Assembly (NCBI GenBank): GCA_021828935.1
Contig: JAJZCU010000143.1
Span: forward strand, 1 to 6,179
DNA: 6,179 bases
Origin: Planctomycetota bacterium
GTDB lineage: Bacteria > Planctomycetota > Phycisphaerae > WQYP01
Direction of reading: 5' to 3'
A program made the position numbers and the translations under genes. A model generated the notes under the pieces. It had not been told where the DNA came from, searched no databases, and was given only the letters and a program-made list of their open reading frames with translations. Below are positions 1 through 4,424 of this stretch, one piece after another. Within the stretch, counting starts at the first letter, position 1. Each line of letters starts with the position of its first letter.

Positions 1-783
1 GACCACCGCCAGTTCACGGCGTGTGTTAATGCTCAACACATCTTCTCGCGGAACCGCGGCCACGGCGGCCAGCTTTTTACCGGCCTGCCGCAGAATGGCC
101 AGCGTGTCGGTTAAATAGTATTCGCCTTTGGGATTGTTGGGCTGCACCTGATCCAACGCCGAAAATAAATCCTGCGTCTGAAACAGGTAATAAGAAGGAT
201 TGACCTCGCGGATTTTTTGTTGCTCTTCCGTGGCCACGCTCTGCTCCACGATGCCCAGAAGTTCTCCGGCCGCATTGCGCACGATGCGGCCATACCCGGT
301 CGGATCATCCAGAACGGCGGTGGCCAACGTCACCGCGGCGCCGGTTTCGGCATGGCGCTGGGCCAGTTGCCGCAATGTCTCGGGGCGAATCAGGGGGCCG
401 TCGCCGGCCAGAATAAAGGTGCTATCAGCGGAATCAGTGGGGGAGGACTCGTCGGCCGGATGAGAAGCAGGGGTTTGGGCTGCGGCTGAAGCAGAGCCGT
501 TGTTGTGAAAAAATGCGGGCCGCGTCACCAAGACCGCGTGGCCGGTGCCGTTCTGTTGGTCCTGCGCCACCCAGGTAATGCCCGGATCATCGCGGAAGGC
601 TTCCATCACATGCATGCGGTCGTGGCCGACGACCACCACGAGCCGTTCAACTCCTGCGGCGCGGGCGGCGTCCAGCACGTAGGCCAGCATGGGTCGGCCG
701 CAGATTTCGTGCAGCACCTTCACGCGTTGGCTTTTCATGCGGGTGGCTTTTCCCGCGGCAAGAACAATGGCCGAAAGCGTCAT
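1..783 (-). CDS. glmU: GlmU-type UDP-N-acetylglucosamine pyrophosphorylase (nucleotidyltransferase domain), 3' end outside the window
   Basis: This gene probably makes UDP-GlcNAc from GlcNAc-1-phosphate and UTP in the cytoplasm, feeding peptidoglycan and lipid A synthesis. The 261 visible residues are the Rossmann-like nucleotidyltransferase domain. It opens with the signature LAAGKATRMKS (residues 8-18) and KVLHEICGRPML (22-33), where Lys22 and Arg15 match family nucleotide-binding positions. QQNGTGHAV (75-83) follows, then AGDGPLI with the likely Mg-binding Asp128, TGYGRIVR (162-169), and Asn-containing motifs near residues 196 and 252. About 25 Ser/Ala/Pro/Asp-rich residues (roughly 93-121) are inserted before the GDGPLI motif, where typical GlmU has only a short link. 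The start is the ATG at 783, with GGAG (789-792) five bases upstream. The frame is still open at base 1, so the C-terminal left-handed beta-helix acetyltransferase domain cannot be checked. A single-domain nucleotidyltransferase is a real alternative. tRNA-Gln lies 77 bp upstream on the same strand and may share its transcript. Confidence 0.85.
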   Translation of the reverse strand, partial: MTLSAIVLAAGKATRMKSQRVKVLHEICGRPMLAYVLDAARAAGVERLVVVVGHDRMHVMEAFRDDPGITWVAQDQQNGTGHAVLVTRPAFFHNNGSASAAAQTPASHPADESSPTDSADSTFILAGDGPLIRPETLRQLAQRHAETGAAVTLATAVLDDPTGYGRIVRNAAGELLGIVEQSVATEEQQKIREVNPSYYLFQTQDLFSALDQVQPNNPKGEYYLTDTLAILRQAGKKLAAVAAVPREDVLSINTRRELAVV

Positions 784-860
784 GGCAACTCCGGGGCGAG
801 GCAACAGGAACTGCGCCCTTGCGGGGGTGGGGGGGCCGCGGGACGCGTGAGGTTAATAAT

Positions 861-931
861 CTGGGGGATCTGGATTCGAACCAGAACAAGCAGTACCAAA
901 AACTGCTGTGCTACCGTTACACCATCCCCCA
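861..931 (-). tRNA. tRNA-Gln, anticodon UUG
   Basis: The minus strand folds into a complete cloverleaf of 71 nt. The acceptor arms TGGGGGA (931-925) and TCCCCCA (868-862) pair over 7 bp. The D-arm region is GTGTAACGGTAGCAC. The anticodon stem GCAGT/ACTGC encloses the loop TTTTGGT, giving anticodon TTG, which reads CAA (and CAG) glutamine codons. The T-arm is TCTGG-TTCGAAT-CCAGA. The discriminator base is G (861), and the following bases are ATTATT, so CCA is not encoded and must be added by tRNA nucleotidyltransferase. The starting U-A pair and weak D-arm are typical of bacterial tRNA-Gln. Confidence 0.96.
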
Positions 932-948
932 AGGTCAGGCGACGGGTT

Positions 949-978
949 ATTGTACGGGCAAAAGGTGTCTGTGATCAA
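949..978 (-). promoter_or_regulatory. Probable sigma70-type promoter of tRNA-Gln
   Basis: On the minus strand, TTGATC (978-973) and TACAAT (954-949) are separated by 18 bases. They match the -35 consensus at 4 of 6 positions and the -10 at 5 of 6. Transcription would start near 942, leaving a leader of about 11 nt before the mature tRNA, a normal distance for RNase P processing. The glmU-type gene downstream could be read from the same promoter. Assigned by motif and position only. Confidence 0.55.
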
Positions 979-1115
979 TTGGCCGCGTTGAAAGCCGGGG
1001 GTCCGCGTTAATCGGGGGCACCCTCTGGGCCATCTGCGGTCGTCATTTACCCGCTGCGTTTTTGGCTGCGGCTTCGCTGCGCTGTATCAAACTTTAGCGC
1101 ACGGCACGACGAAAC

Positions 1116-1140
1116 CGCGGATGACGCGGATGACGCGGAT
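1116..1140. repeat. Tandem 9-mer CGCGGATGA, nearly three copies
   Basis: CGCGGATGA occurs at 1116-1124 and 1125-1133, and CGCGGAT at 1134-1140, followed by AAGACG. Read on the minus strand this is ATCCGCGTCATCCGCG. I believe phrases of this kind are dispersed in intergenic regions of some Planctomycetes and Verrucomicrobia, but one window cannot show that. No associated gene is visible. Confidence 0.7.
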
Positions 1141-1228
1141 AAGACGACCGACGGTTGAAAAATATTATGAAGGCGCACTGGAAGCGGTTCGCAATGTTCA
1201 TCCGGCGCCGCGCGCAGCAATAGCACGC

Positions 1229-1341
1229 AAAAAATGAAGTGGCCGGTGGCTGGCGCTTGAAGTTTGGTGGGGTGGCCTCAGAAGAGGCCGGGCGCGAAAA
1301 AAGTTCGCGGCCCACGGAACAGCGGCACAGCCACCGGCCAC
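1229..1341 (-). terminator. Long structured inverted repeat followed by a T-run: candidate terminator or structured 3'UTR of the histone-like gene
   Basis: GTGGCCGGTGGCT (1239-1251) and AGCCACCGGCCAC (1329-1341) are perfect 13-bp inverted arms 77 bases apart. Between them are two more perfect hairpins: GGCCTC-AGAA-GAGGCC (1274-1289), and CGCGAA-AAAAG-TTCGCG (1293-1309) extended by GGG/CCC with one bulged G. In minus-strand RNA the structure begins 12 bases after the histone-like stop codon. It ends with the 3' arm followed by TTCATTTTTT (1238-1229), which looks like a terminator with a long branched loop. On the plus strand no comparable T-run follows at once. It could also act as a stabilising 3'UTR or a small structured RNA. 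Confidence 0.55.
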
Positions 1342-1352
1342 AAAAAGGGGTT

Positions 1353-1481
1353 TTACTTCTTGCCGGATTTCTTGGTGCTCTTCTTGCTGGAGCTAGCGGT
1401 CTTCTTGGTTCCGCTCTTGGTAGCGCTCTTGCTGCTGGCCTTAGCCGAGCTCTTGGCAGCGCTGGGTTTTTTAGTCGCCAT
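1353..1481 (-). CDS. Lysine-rich histone H1-tail-like microprotein, 42 aa
   Basis: This tiny protein begins MATKKPSAAKSS and ends KSTKKSGKK. It contains only Lys (14), Ser (12), Ala (7), Thr (5), Gly (2), Pro (1) and the initiator Met. It has no aromatic, acidic or cysteine residue, so it should be strongly basic and disordered. The composition resembles the C-terminal tails of histone H1 and bacterial H1-like proteins such as chlamydial Hc2, which bind and compact DNA, but it is much shorter. A nucleic-acid-binding role is inferred from composition alone. The start is certain: the ATG at 1481 lies 8 bases after GGAGG within AGAAAGGAGGTGAT. A strong-looking promoter and an A/T tract lie upstream, and a large inverted repeat follows the TAA, so it looks like a highly expressed single-gene unit. 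Codons are mostly AAG and AGC, in keeping with a GC-rich host. Confidence 0.85.
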   Translation of the reverse strand: MATKKPSAAKSSAKASSKSATKSGTKKTASSSKKSTKKSGKK

Positions 1482-1485
1482 GGTT

Positions 1486-1499
1486 ATCACCTCCTTTCT
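1486..1499 (-). promoter_or_regulatory. Extended Shine-Dalgarno site of the histone-like gene
   Basis: The minus-strand sequence AGAAAGGAGGTGAT is complementary over 14 bases to the usual bacterial 16S rRNA 3' end (ATCACCTCCTTTCT). The GGAGG core is 8 bases from the ATG. Other genes here have only 4-6 base matches, so this site is exceptionally strong and fixes the start codon. Confidence 0.88.
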
Positions 1500-1532
1500 T
1501 TTTTCTATAAGTGAGTATTCATCTATGACGCG

Positions 1533-1560
1533 ATACTAGTAATAGTTTATGGGATGTCAA
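1533..1560 (-). promoter_or_regulatory. Sigma70-type promoter of the histone-like gene
   Basis: On the minus strand a perfect -35 box TTGACA (1560-1555) is followed after 16 bases by TAGTAT (1538-1533), which matches the -10 consensus at 4 of 6 positions. Transcription would start near 1526, giving a leader of about 45 nt. AT-rich sequence starts directly upstream of the -35 box. Confidence 0.65.
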
Positions 1561-1573
1561 CTAAAAATTGCCC

Positions 1574-1599
1574 AAAAAAAATAATTTTTTTATTTTTTT
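1574..1599. promoter_or_regulatory. 26-bp pure A/T palindromic tract, possible UP element
   Basis: This stretch has no G or C and is an imperfect palindrome: AAAAAAATAA (1575-1584), five T, then TTATTTTTTT (1590-1599), bracketed by GCCC on both sides. It lies at about -48 to -73 relative to the predicted start of the histone-like transcript, and AAAAATT lies at about -37 to -43. RNA polymerase alpha subunits bind such sequences in strong promoters. It could instead be a curved-DNA site for a nucleoid protein. It lacks the GC stem expected of a normal intrinsic terminator for the DUF58 gene. Confidence 0.5.
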
Positions 1600-1629
1600 G
1601 CCCGGAAGGCGGATTCCGCACCCAATTTC

Positions 1630-2529
1630 TTACCGCGCCAGGGCCCGCAGATGCCCGGCCAGGAGTTGTTCCGCGGGAACATTGGTGTGGGCGGGAATAT
1701 AAACGACATGGTTTTGCAGGCAGCCGCGCCGGGCGGCCCCAAGAAACGCCGTCATCCGCCGTTGATAATTTTCCAGGACGGCGGTTCCCGATCGCACCTG
1801 AACCTTTTGGCCGGTTTCCGCATCGGCCACCGTGGCGTCGCCAATTAGATCAGGCGCCAATTCCTGTGGCGAAAGCACGTGGAACACCGCGCAGCGTCGG
1901 CCGTTGGCGCGGAGGCTCCGCCAGAAGCCCGCGGTGGCCTGCCCATCGGGCCCCAGCGGGGGCGGCCAAAGCAAATCGCTGAGAATGACGGAAAGCCCTT
2001 CGCTATTGGCCCGTGCGGCCTCGCGCAGCAGCAGTGCGGGGACATCCGGCCGGCCCAGGGCGGTCAATTTTCCCAGGAAGTTAAAACAGCGTGGGGCGTC
2101 GGCGGGTGACGTAAATAATTGCCGCGATGAGGCGGGGTTGGTTCCGCTCAGCGGCACGATGCGCACCGGATCGCCACGGTGCAGGAACAGGAACGCCAGT
2201 CCCGCCGCGATGCGTTGGGCGTGCCAGAATTTGTCCGGCCGGCCAAAGGCCATGCTGGCGGAGCAGTCCAGATAAACCGTGAGCGGAAGGGCGGATTCCT
2301 GCACAAACAATCGCAGCACGGGTTGATCGAAACGGGCCAGGGCATACCAATCGAGCCGGTGAATGTCATCGCCCTGGGCGTACGGTCGAAAATCAGAAAA
2401 TTCCAGCCCTGCCCCGGTGCGCCCGGAGCGGCGCTGGCCAGCCATAGCGCCGCGCGCGCCGCGGCCCAGGGAAAGGCGCAAGGCGCGGAGTTTGGCAAGA
2501 AAGTCGGGATCAAACAGCGGCGGCGGCAT
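1630..2529 (-). CDS. DUF58 domain protein (vWA-like), 299 aa
   Basis: DUF58 proteins have a von Willebrand A-like fold and usually occur beside MoxR AAA ATPases and Bat-type vWA proteins; they are thought to act in assembly or stress functions. The family signature is clear: RSGRTGAGLEFSDFRPY with GDDIHRLDWYALAR (about residues 34-66). The MIDAS-like DCSASM follows (88-93), with a second conserved Asp in VILSDLL (181-187). Length is normal for the family and I see no membrane segment or signal peptide. I chose the ATG at 2529 (MPPPLFDPDF), preceded closely by GAGG. An in-frame ATG 13 codons upstream would translate the TGATCA repeat array and is unlikely to be used. No MoxR gene flanks it: a divergent nifU-like gene lies upstream and the histone-like gene lies 148 bp downstream. 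Confidence 0.9.
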   Translation of the reverse strand: MPPPLFDPDFLAKLRALRLSLGRGARGAMAGQRRSGRTGAGLEFSDFRPYAQGDDIHRLDWYALARFDQPVLRLFVQESALPLTVYLDCSASMAFGRPDKFWHAQRIAAGLAFLFLHRGDPVRIVPLSGTNPASSRQLFTSPADAPRCFNFLGKLTALGRPDVPALLLREAARANSEGLSVILSDLLWPPPLGPDGQATAGFWRSLRANGRRCAVFHVLSPQELAPDLIGDATVADAETGQKVQVRSGTAVLENYQRRMTAFLGAARRGCLQNHVVYIPAHTNVPAEQLLAGHLRALAR

Positions 2530-2535
2530 AAAGCC

Positions 2536-2608
2536 CTCAATGGTCAGTGACCAATGATCAATGATCAATGATCAGCGGGTAATGATCAAATGATCAATGA
2601 CCATTGAG
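2536..2608. repeat. Heptameric TGATCAA repeat array within an 11-bp inverted repeat
   Basis: CTCAATGGTCA (2536-2546) and TGACCATTGAG (2598-2608) are perfect 11-bp inverted arms. Between them, 7-base steps read TGGTCAG, TGACCAA, TGATCAA, TGATCAA, TGATCAG, CGGGTAA, TGATCAA(A), TGATCAA. Palindromic TGATCA occurs five times (2555, 2562, 2569, 2583, 2591). It sits directly in front of the DUF58 start codon, between the divergent DUF58 and nifU-like genes. It may be a minisatellite, a multimeric operator, or an RNA hairpin in the DUF58 leader. Confidence 0.75.
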
Positions 2609-2689
2609 CGATCGTTCCCGCGTCACGCACGCACGGTCACCTTCGACTCCTGCAAATCCCGCCTGCGGGCTTTTGTTGCCGCGCCGCGT

Positions 2690-2717
2690 TTGAATCTGCC
2701 TCCCGTTCTTCTATAAT
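2690..2717 (+). promoter_or_regulatory. Promoter of the nifU-like gene
   Basis: A perfect -10 box TATAAT (2712-2717) is preceded after 16 bases by TTGAAT (2690-2695), a 4 of 6 match to the -35 box. Transcription would begin near 2724, leaving a leader of only about 14 nt that still contains the ribosome binding site GAGGTG (2728-2733). Confidence 0.65.
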
Positions 2718-2737
2718 GCACATCTTCGAGGTGCATC

Positions 2738-3001
2738 ATGCAACGGGCAACATTTGAAGCCAGCGGCGTTACCGTGCGGCAACGCGTGGAGGGGGTTATT
2801 AATTGGATGCGGCCGGTGATACAGTCCGACGGCGGCGACATTGAACTGGTGGACGTTTCCGATGGGGGCGTGGTGTCGGTGCGGTTTCATGGGGCGTGTG
2901 TGGGCTGCCCGAGTTCAGAAGCTACTTTGCGCCTGGGCATCGAACGCAACCTGCGCGAAAAGGTGCCCGAGGTTACCGAGGTTATTCCAATCGAAAAATA
3001 A
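2738..3001 (+). CDS. NifU C-terminal domain protein (Nfu-type Fe-S cluster scaffold), 87 aa
   Basis: Nfu-type proteins assemble or carry a 4Fe-4S cluster and hand it to target enzymes in the cytoplasm. The protein is the C-terminal NifU domain alone. An N-terminal helix includes VEGVINWMRPVIQSDGGDIELVDV (about residues 17-40), and the cluster motif CVGCPSS has Cys54 and Cys57 as ligands, normally shared across a dimer. ATLRLGIERNL (62-72) and the C-terminal EVTEVIPIEK complete the domain. Length fits short stand-alone Nfu proteins, and no N-terminal NifU (IscU-like) or ferredoxin domain is attached. The ATG at 2738 has GAGG six bases upstream. Its own promoter and a downstream terminator suggest a single-gene unit, with no isc/suf partner in view. 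Confidence 0.92.
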   Translation: MQRATFEASGVTVRQRVEGVINWMRPVIQSDGGDIELVDVSDGGVVSVRFHGACVGCPSSEATLRLGIERNLREKVPEVTEVIPIEK

Positions 3002-3059
3002 GCGGCCTGATTGGTGTTCGGCGCCGCGGGGTTCCCGCGTGAGTCCGGATCGTGGAGGT

Positions 3060-3091
3060 CTGCCCGCGCACGGGCAGTAGCCTGTTTTTTT
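3060..3091 (+). terminator. Intrinsic terminator after the nifU-like gene
   Basis: CTGCCCG (3060-3066) and CGGGCAG (3071-3077) form a perfect 7-bp stem with a 4-base loop. TAGCCTG and then seven T (3085-3091) follow. A second perfect hairpin, CGCGGG-GTT-CCCGCG (3025-3039), precedes it. The T-run is 7 bases from the stem, slightly farther than ideal. It probably separates nifU transcription from the aminotransferase gene. Confidence 0.65.
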
Positions 3092-3123
3092 CTCGCTGAT
3101 TTTATTGCAAACAGAGGTTTTTT

Positions 3124-4266
3124 ATGAATCGTATGCGCTTGTTTACCCCCGGCCCCACCAGCGTACCGGAAGAAGTCTTGCTGGAAATGGCCCGGCCCGT
3201 TTTCCACCACCGCACCCAGGAATACCGCACGCTTTTTGCCGAGGTTTCCAAGCTGCTGCAAATGGTTTTTCAGACCGCCAACCCCGTTGTCACCCTTTCC
3301 GGCAGCGGCACGGCCGGGTATGAAGCCGCCATGATCAACACCATTCCGCAGGGCGGGCGGGTGTTGGCGCTGTCGAACGGCAAATTTGCCGAGCGGTGGG
3401 TGACGGTGGCGCAGCGCAATAATTGCGAAATTACGGTGCTCAAGGCTGAATATGGGCACGCCATTCCGCCGGAGCAGGTGGCCGAAGCGCTGGGCAAGGG
3501 CAAGTTTGACGCCGTAACGCTGTGCCACAGTGAAACCAGCGCCTGCACCGTTAATGATCTGCAAGCCATTGCGGGCCATGTGCGTAAGACCGACGCCATT
3601 TTAATTGCCGACGGCATTACCAGTGTTGGCGCCATTCCGGTAAAGCCCGACGACTGGGGCGTGGATATTTTGGTAACCGGGTCGCAGAAGGCCCTGATGC
3701 TGCCGCCGGGGCTGGCATTTGTCAGCGTTTCAGAAAAAGCCAAAAAGAAAATGGAGACGGTAAAGCAGCCGAATTTGTATTTAAGTCTTCCGCATTACTT
3801 AAAGAGCCTGGAAGCCAATGATGTGCCGTGGACCCCGGCGGTGACGCTGGTGCGCGGGCTGCATGTGGCGTTGAAAATGATCGCGGCGGAGGGGCTGGAA
3901 AATGTGTGGAAGCGCACGGCGTCGTTTGCGGCGGCCACCCGCGGGGCGGCCAAGGCCCTGGGCCTCAAGGTTTTTTCCAGCAATCCGTCAGATTCGGTGA
4001 CGGGGATTCATTATCCCGCCGGTTTCGATGATAAAAATTTCCGGGGGGCGTTGCGCAAGCAATTCAACGTGCATATCGCCGCCGGGCAGGGCAGCATGGA
4101 AGGCAAAATATTCCGCATCAGCCACATGGGATATGTGGACGCATTCGACACGCTGGGCGTGATCAGCGCCGTGGAAATTGTGCTGCGGCAACAAGGGTAT
4201 CAGTTTGACTTTGGTGCTGGCGTCGTGGCCGCCCACAAAGAACTGGCCCGCGCCGCCGCGGGATGA
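3124..4266 (+). CDS. Class V PLP aminotransferase, alanine/serine-glyoxylate type, 380 aa
   Basis: This is a cytoplasmic fold-type I PLP enzyme that probably transfers an amino group from alanine or serine to glyoxylate or a related 2-oxo acid. Family features are all present: the N-terminal FTPGPTSVPEEVL (7-19) and HHRTQEY (28-34), the glycine-rich SGSGTAGYEAAM (59-70), HSETSA (135-140), Asp163 in ADGITSVGA (pyridine-nitrogen contact), and the PLP Schiff-base Lys189 in TGSQKAL. Arg331 in FRISHMGY is the expected substrate-carboxylate anchor. Length matches the 360-390 residues usual for the family. The ATG at 3124 has AGAGG (3113-3117) six bases upstream. Substrate cannot be fixed from sequence: serine-pyruvate, alanine-glyoxylate and aspartate-using relatives share these motifs. 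The gene follows a terminator and converges with the ABC permease gene. No serA or glyoxylate-cycle neighbour is visible. Confidence 0.92.
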   Translation: MNRMRLFTPGPTSVPEEVLLEMARPVFHHRTQEYRTLFAEVSKLLQMVFQTANPVVTLSGSGTAGYEAAMINTIPQGGRVLALSNGKFAERWVTVAQRNNCEITVLKAEYGHAIPPEQVAEALGKGKFDAVTLCHSETSACTVNDLQAIAGHVRKTDAILIADGITSVGAIPVKPDDWGVDILVTGSQKALMLPPGLAFVSVSEKAKKKMETVKQPNLYLSLPHYLKSLEANDVPWTPAVTLVRGLHVALKMIAAEGLENVWKRTASFAAATRGAAKALGLKVFSSNPSDSVTGIHYPAGFDDKNFRGALRKQFNVHIAAGQGSMEGKIFRISHMGYVDAFDTLGVISAVEIVLRQQGYQFDFGAGVVAAHKELARAAAG

Positions 4267-4277
4267 CGTCGGCGGCG
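4251..4277 (+). other. Hairpin enclosing the aminotransferase stop codon
   Basis: CGCCGCCG (4251-4258) and CGGCGGCG (4270-4277) form a perfect 8-bp GC stem with an 11-base loop that contains the TGA stop (4264-4266). No T-run follows, so a standard intrinsic terminator is not supported. It might protect the mRNA end or simply reflect Ala-codon (GCC) richness. Confidence 0.4.
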
Positions 4278-4323
4278 ATGCGGTGGACAGCGCGGAACCC
4301 AGCGGCTGATCTGCGCCCGACCT

Positions 4324-4339
4324 GCGCCGCACGCGGCGC
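4324..4339. other. GC inverted repeat between the convergent genes
   Basis: GCGCCGC (4324-4330), AC, GCGGCGC (4333-4339) is a perfect palindrome in the 158-bp gap between the aminotransferase and permease stop codons. No T-run lies on either side. It may slow polymerase from both directions, but it is weak evidence for a terminator. I see nothing else definite in the gap. Confidence 0.35.
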
Positions 4340-4424
4340 CGGTGACGTGAAATCTCGCGGGCGATAATTCACTGCGCTGGCCGGGCGGTTGGGCGGCCCA
4401 TTGCATTCGCGCCCCGGTCAACCG

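Larger units (their letters stand above)
932..1352. other. Gene-poor stretch with short repeats and inverted-repeat structure
   Basis: About 420 bases between the tRNA and the histone-like gene hold no convincing coding sequence. Open frames here have no recognisable motifs, lack good ribosome binding sites and run across the tRNA or the structured region. The stretch holds the tRNA promoter on the right side of the tRNA and GCTGCG-rich sequence near 1050-1085. It also holds a tandem 9-mer (1116-1140) and the nested inverted repeats at 1239-1341. The last two are listed separately. Confidence 0.6.

Noticed and set aside
505..1011. 168-codon plus-strand open frame
   Set aside because: It runs antisense to the glmU-type gene and straight through the tRNA gene, and shows no family motif. 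GC-rich DNA produces such frames by chance.
1264..1539. Plus-strand frame encoding a very leucine-rich, membrane-like peptide
   Set aside because: It is the antisense of the lysine-rich gene: AAG codons read backwards give CTT (Leu). It has no ribosome binding site and overlaps the promoter of the real gene.
2530..2568. Thirteen-codon N-terminal extension of the DUF58 protein
   Set aside because: The extra codons come from the TGATCA repeat array, and the internal ATG at 2529 has its own GAGG and matches where family similarity begins.
2536..2608. CRISPR array
   Set aside because: The repeat unit is only 7 bases with no unique spacers of regular length and no cas genes nearby.
2658..2675. 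CCCGC-CT-GCGGG hairpin followed by TTTT
   Set aside because: The loop is too short unless the stem shrinks to 4 bp, and no plus-strand gene ends upstream of it, so a terminator is not supported.
2887..3579. 230-codon minus-strand open frame
   Set aside because: It lies opposite the nifU-like gene, the terminator and the aminotransferase, both of which have clear catalytic motifs. It has no recognisable domain.
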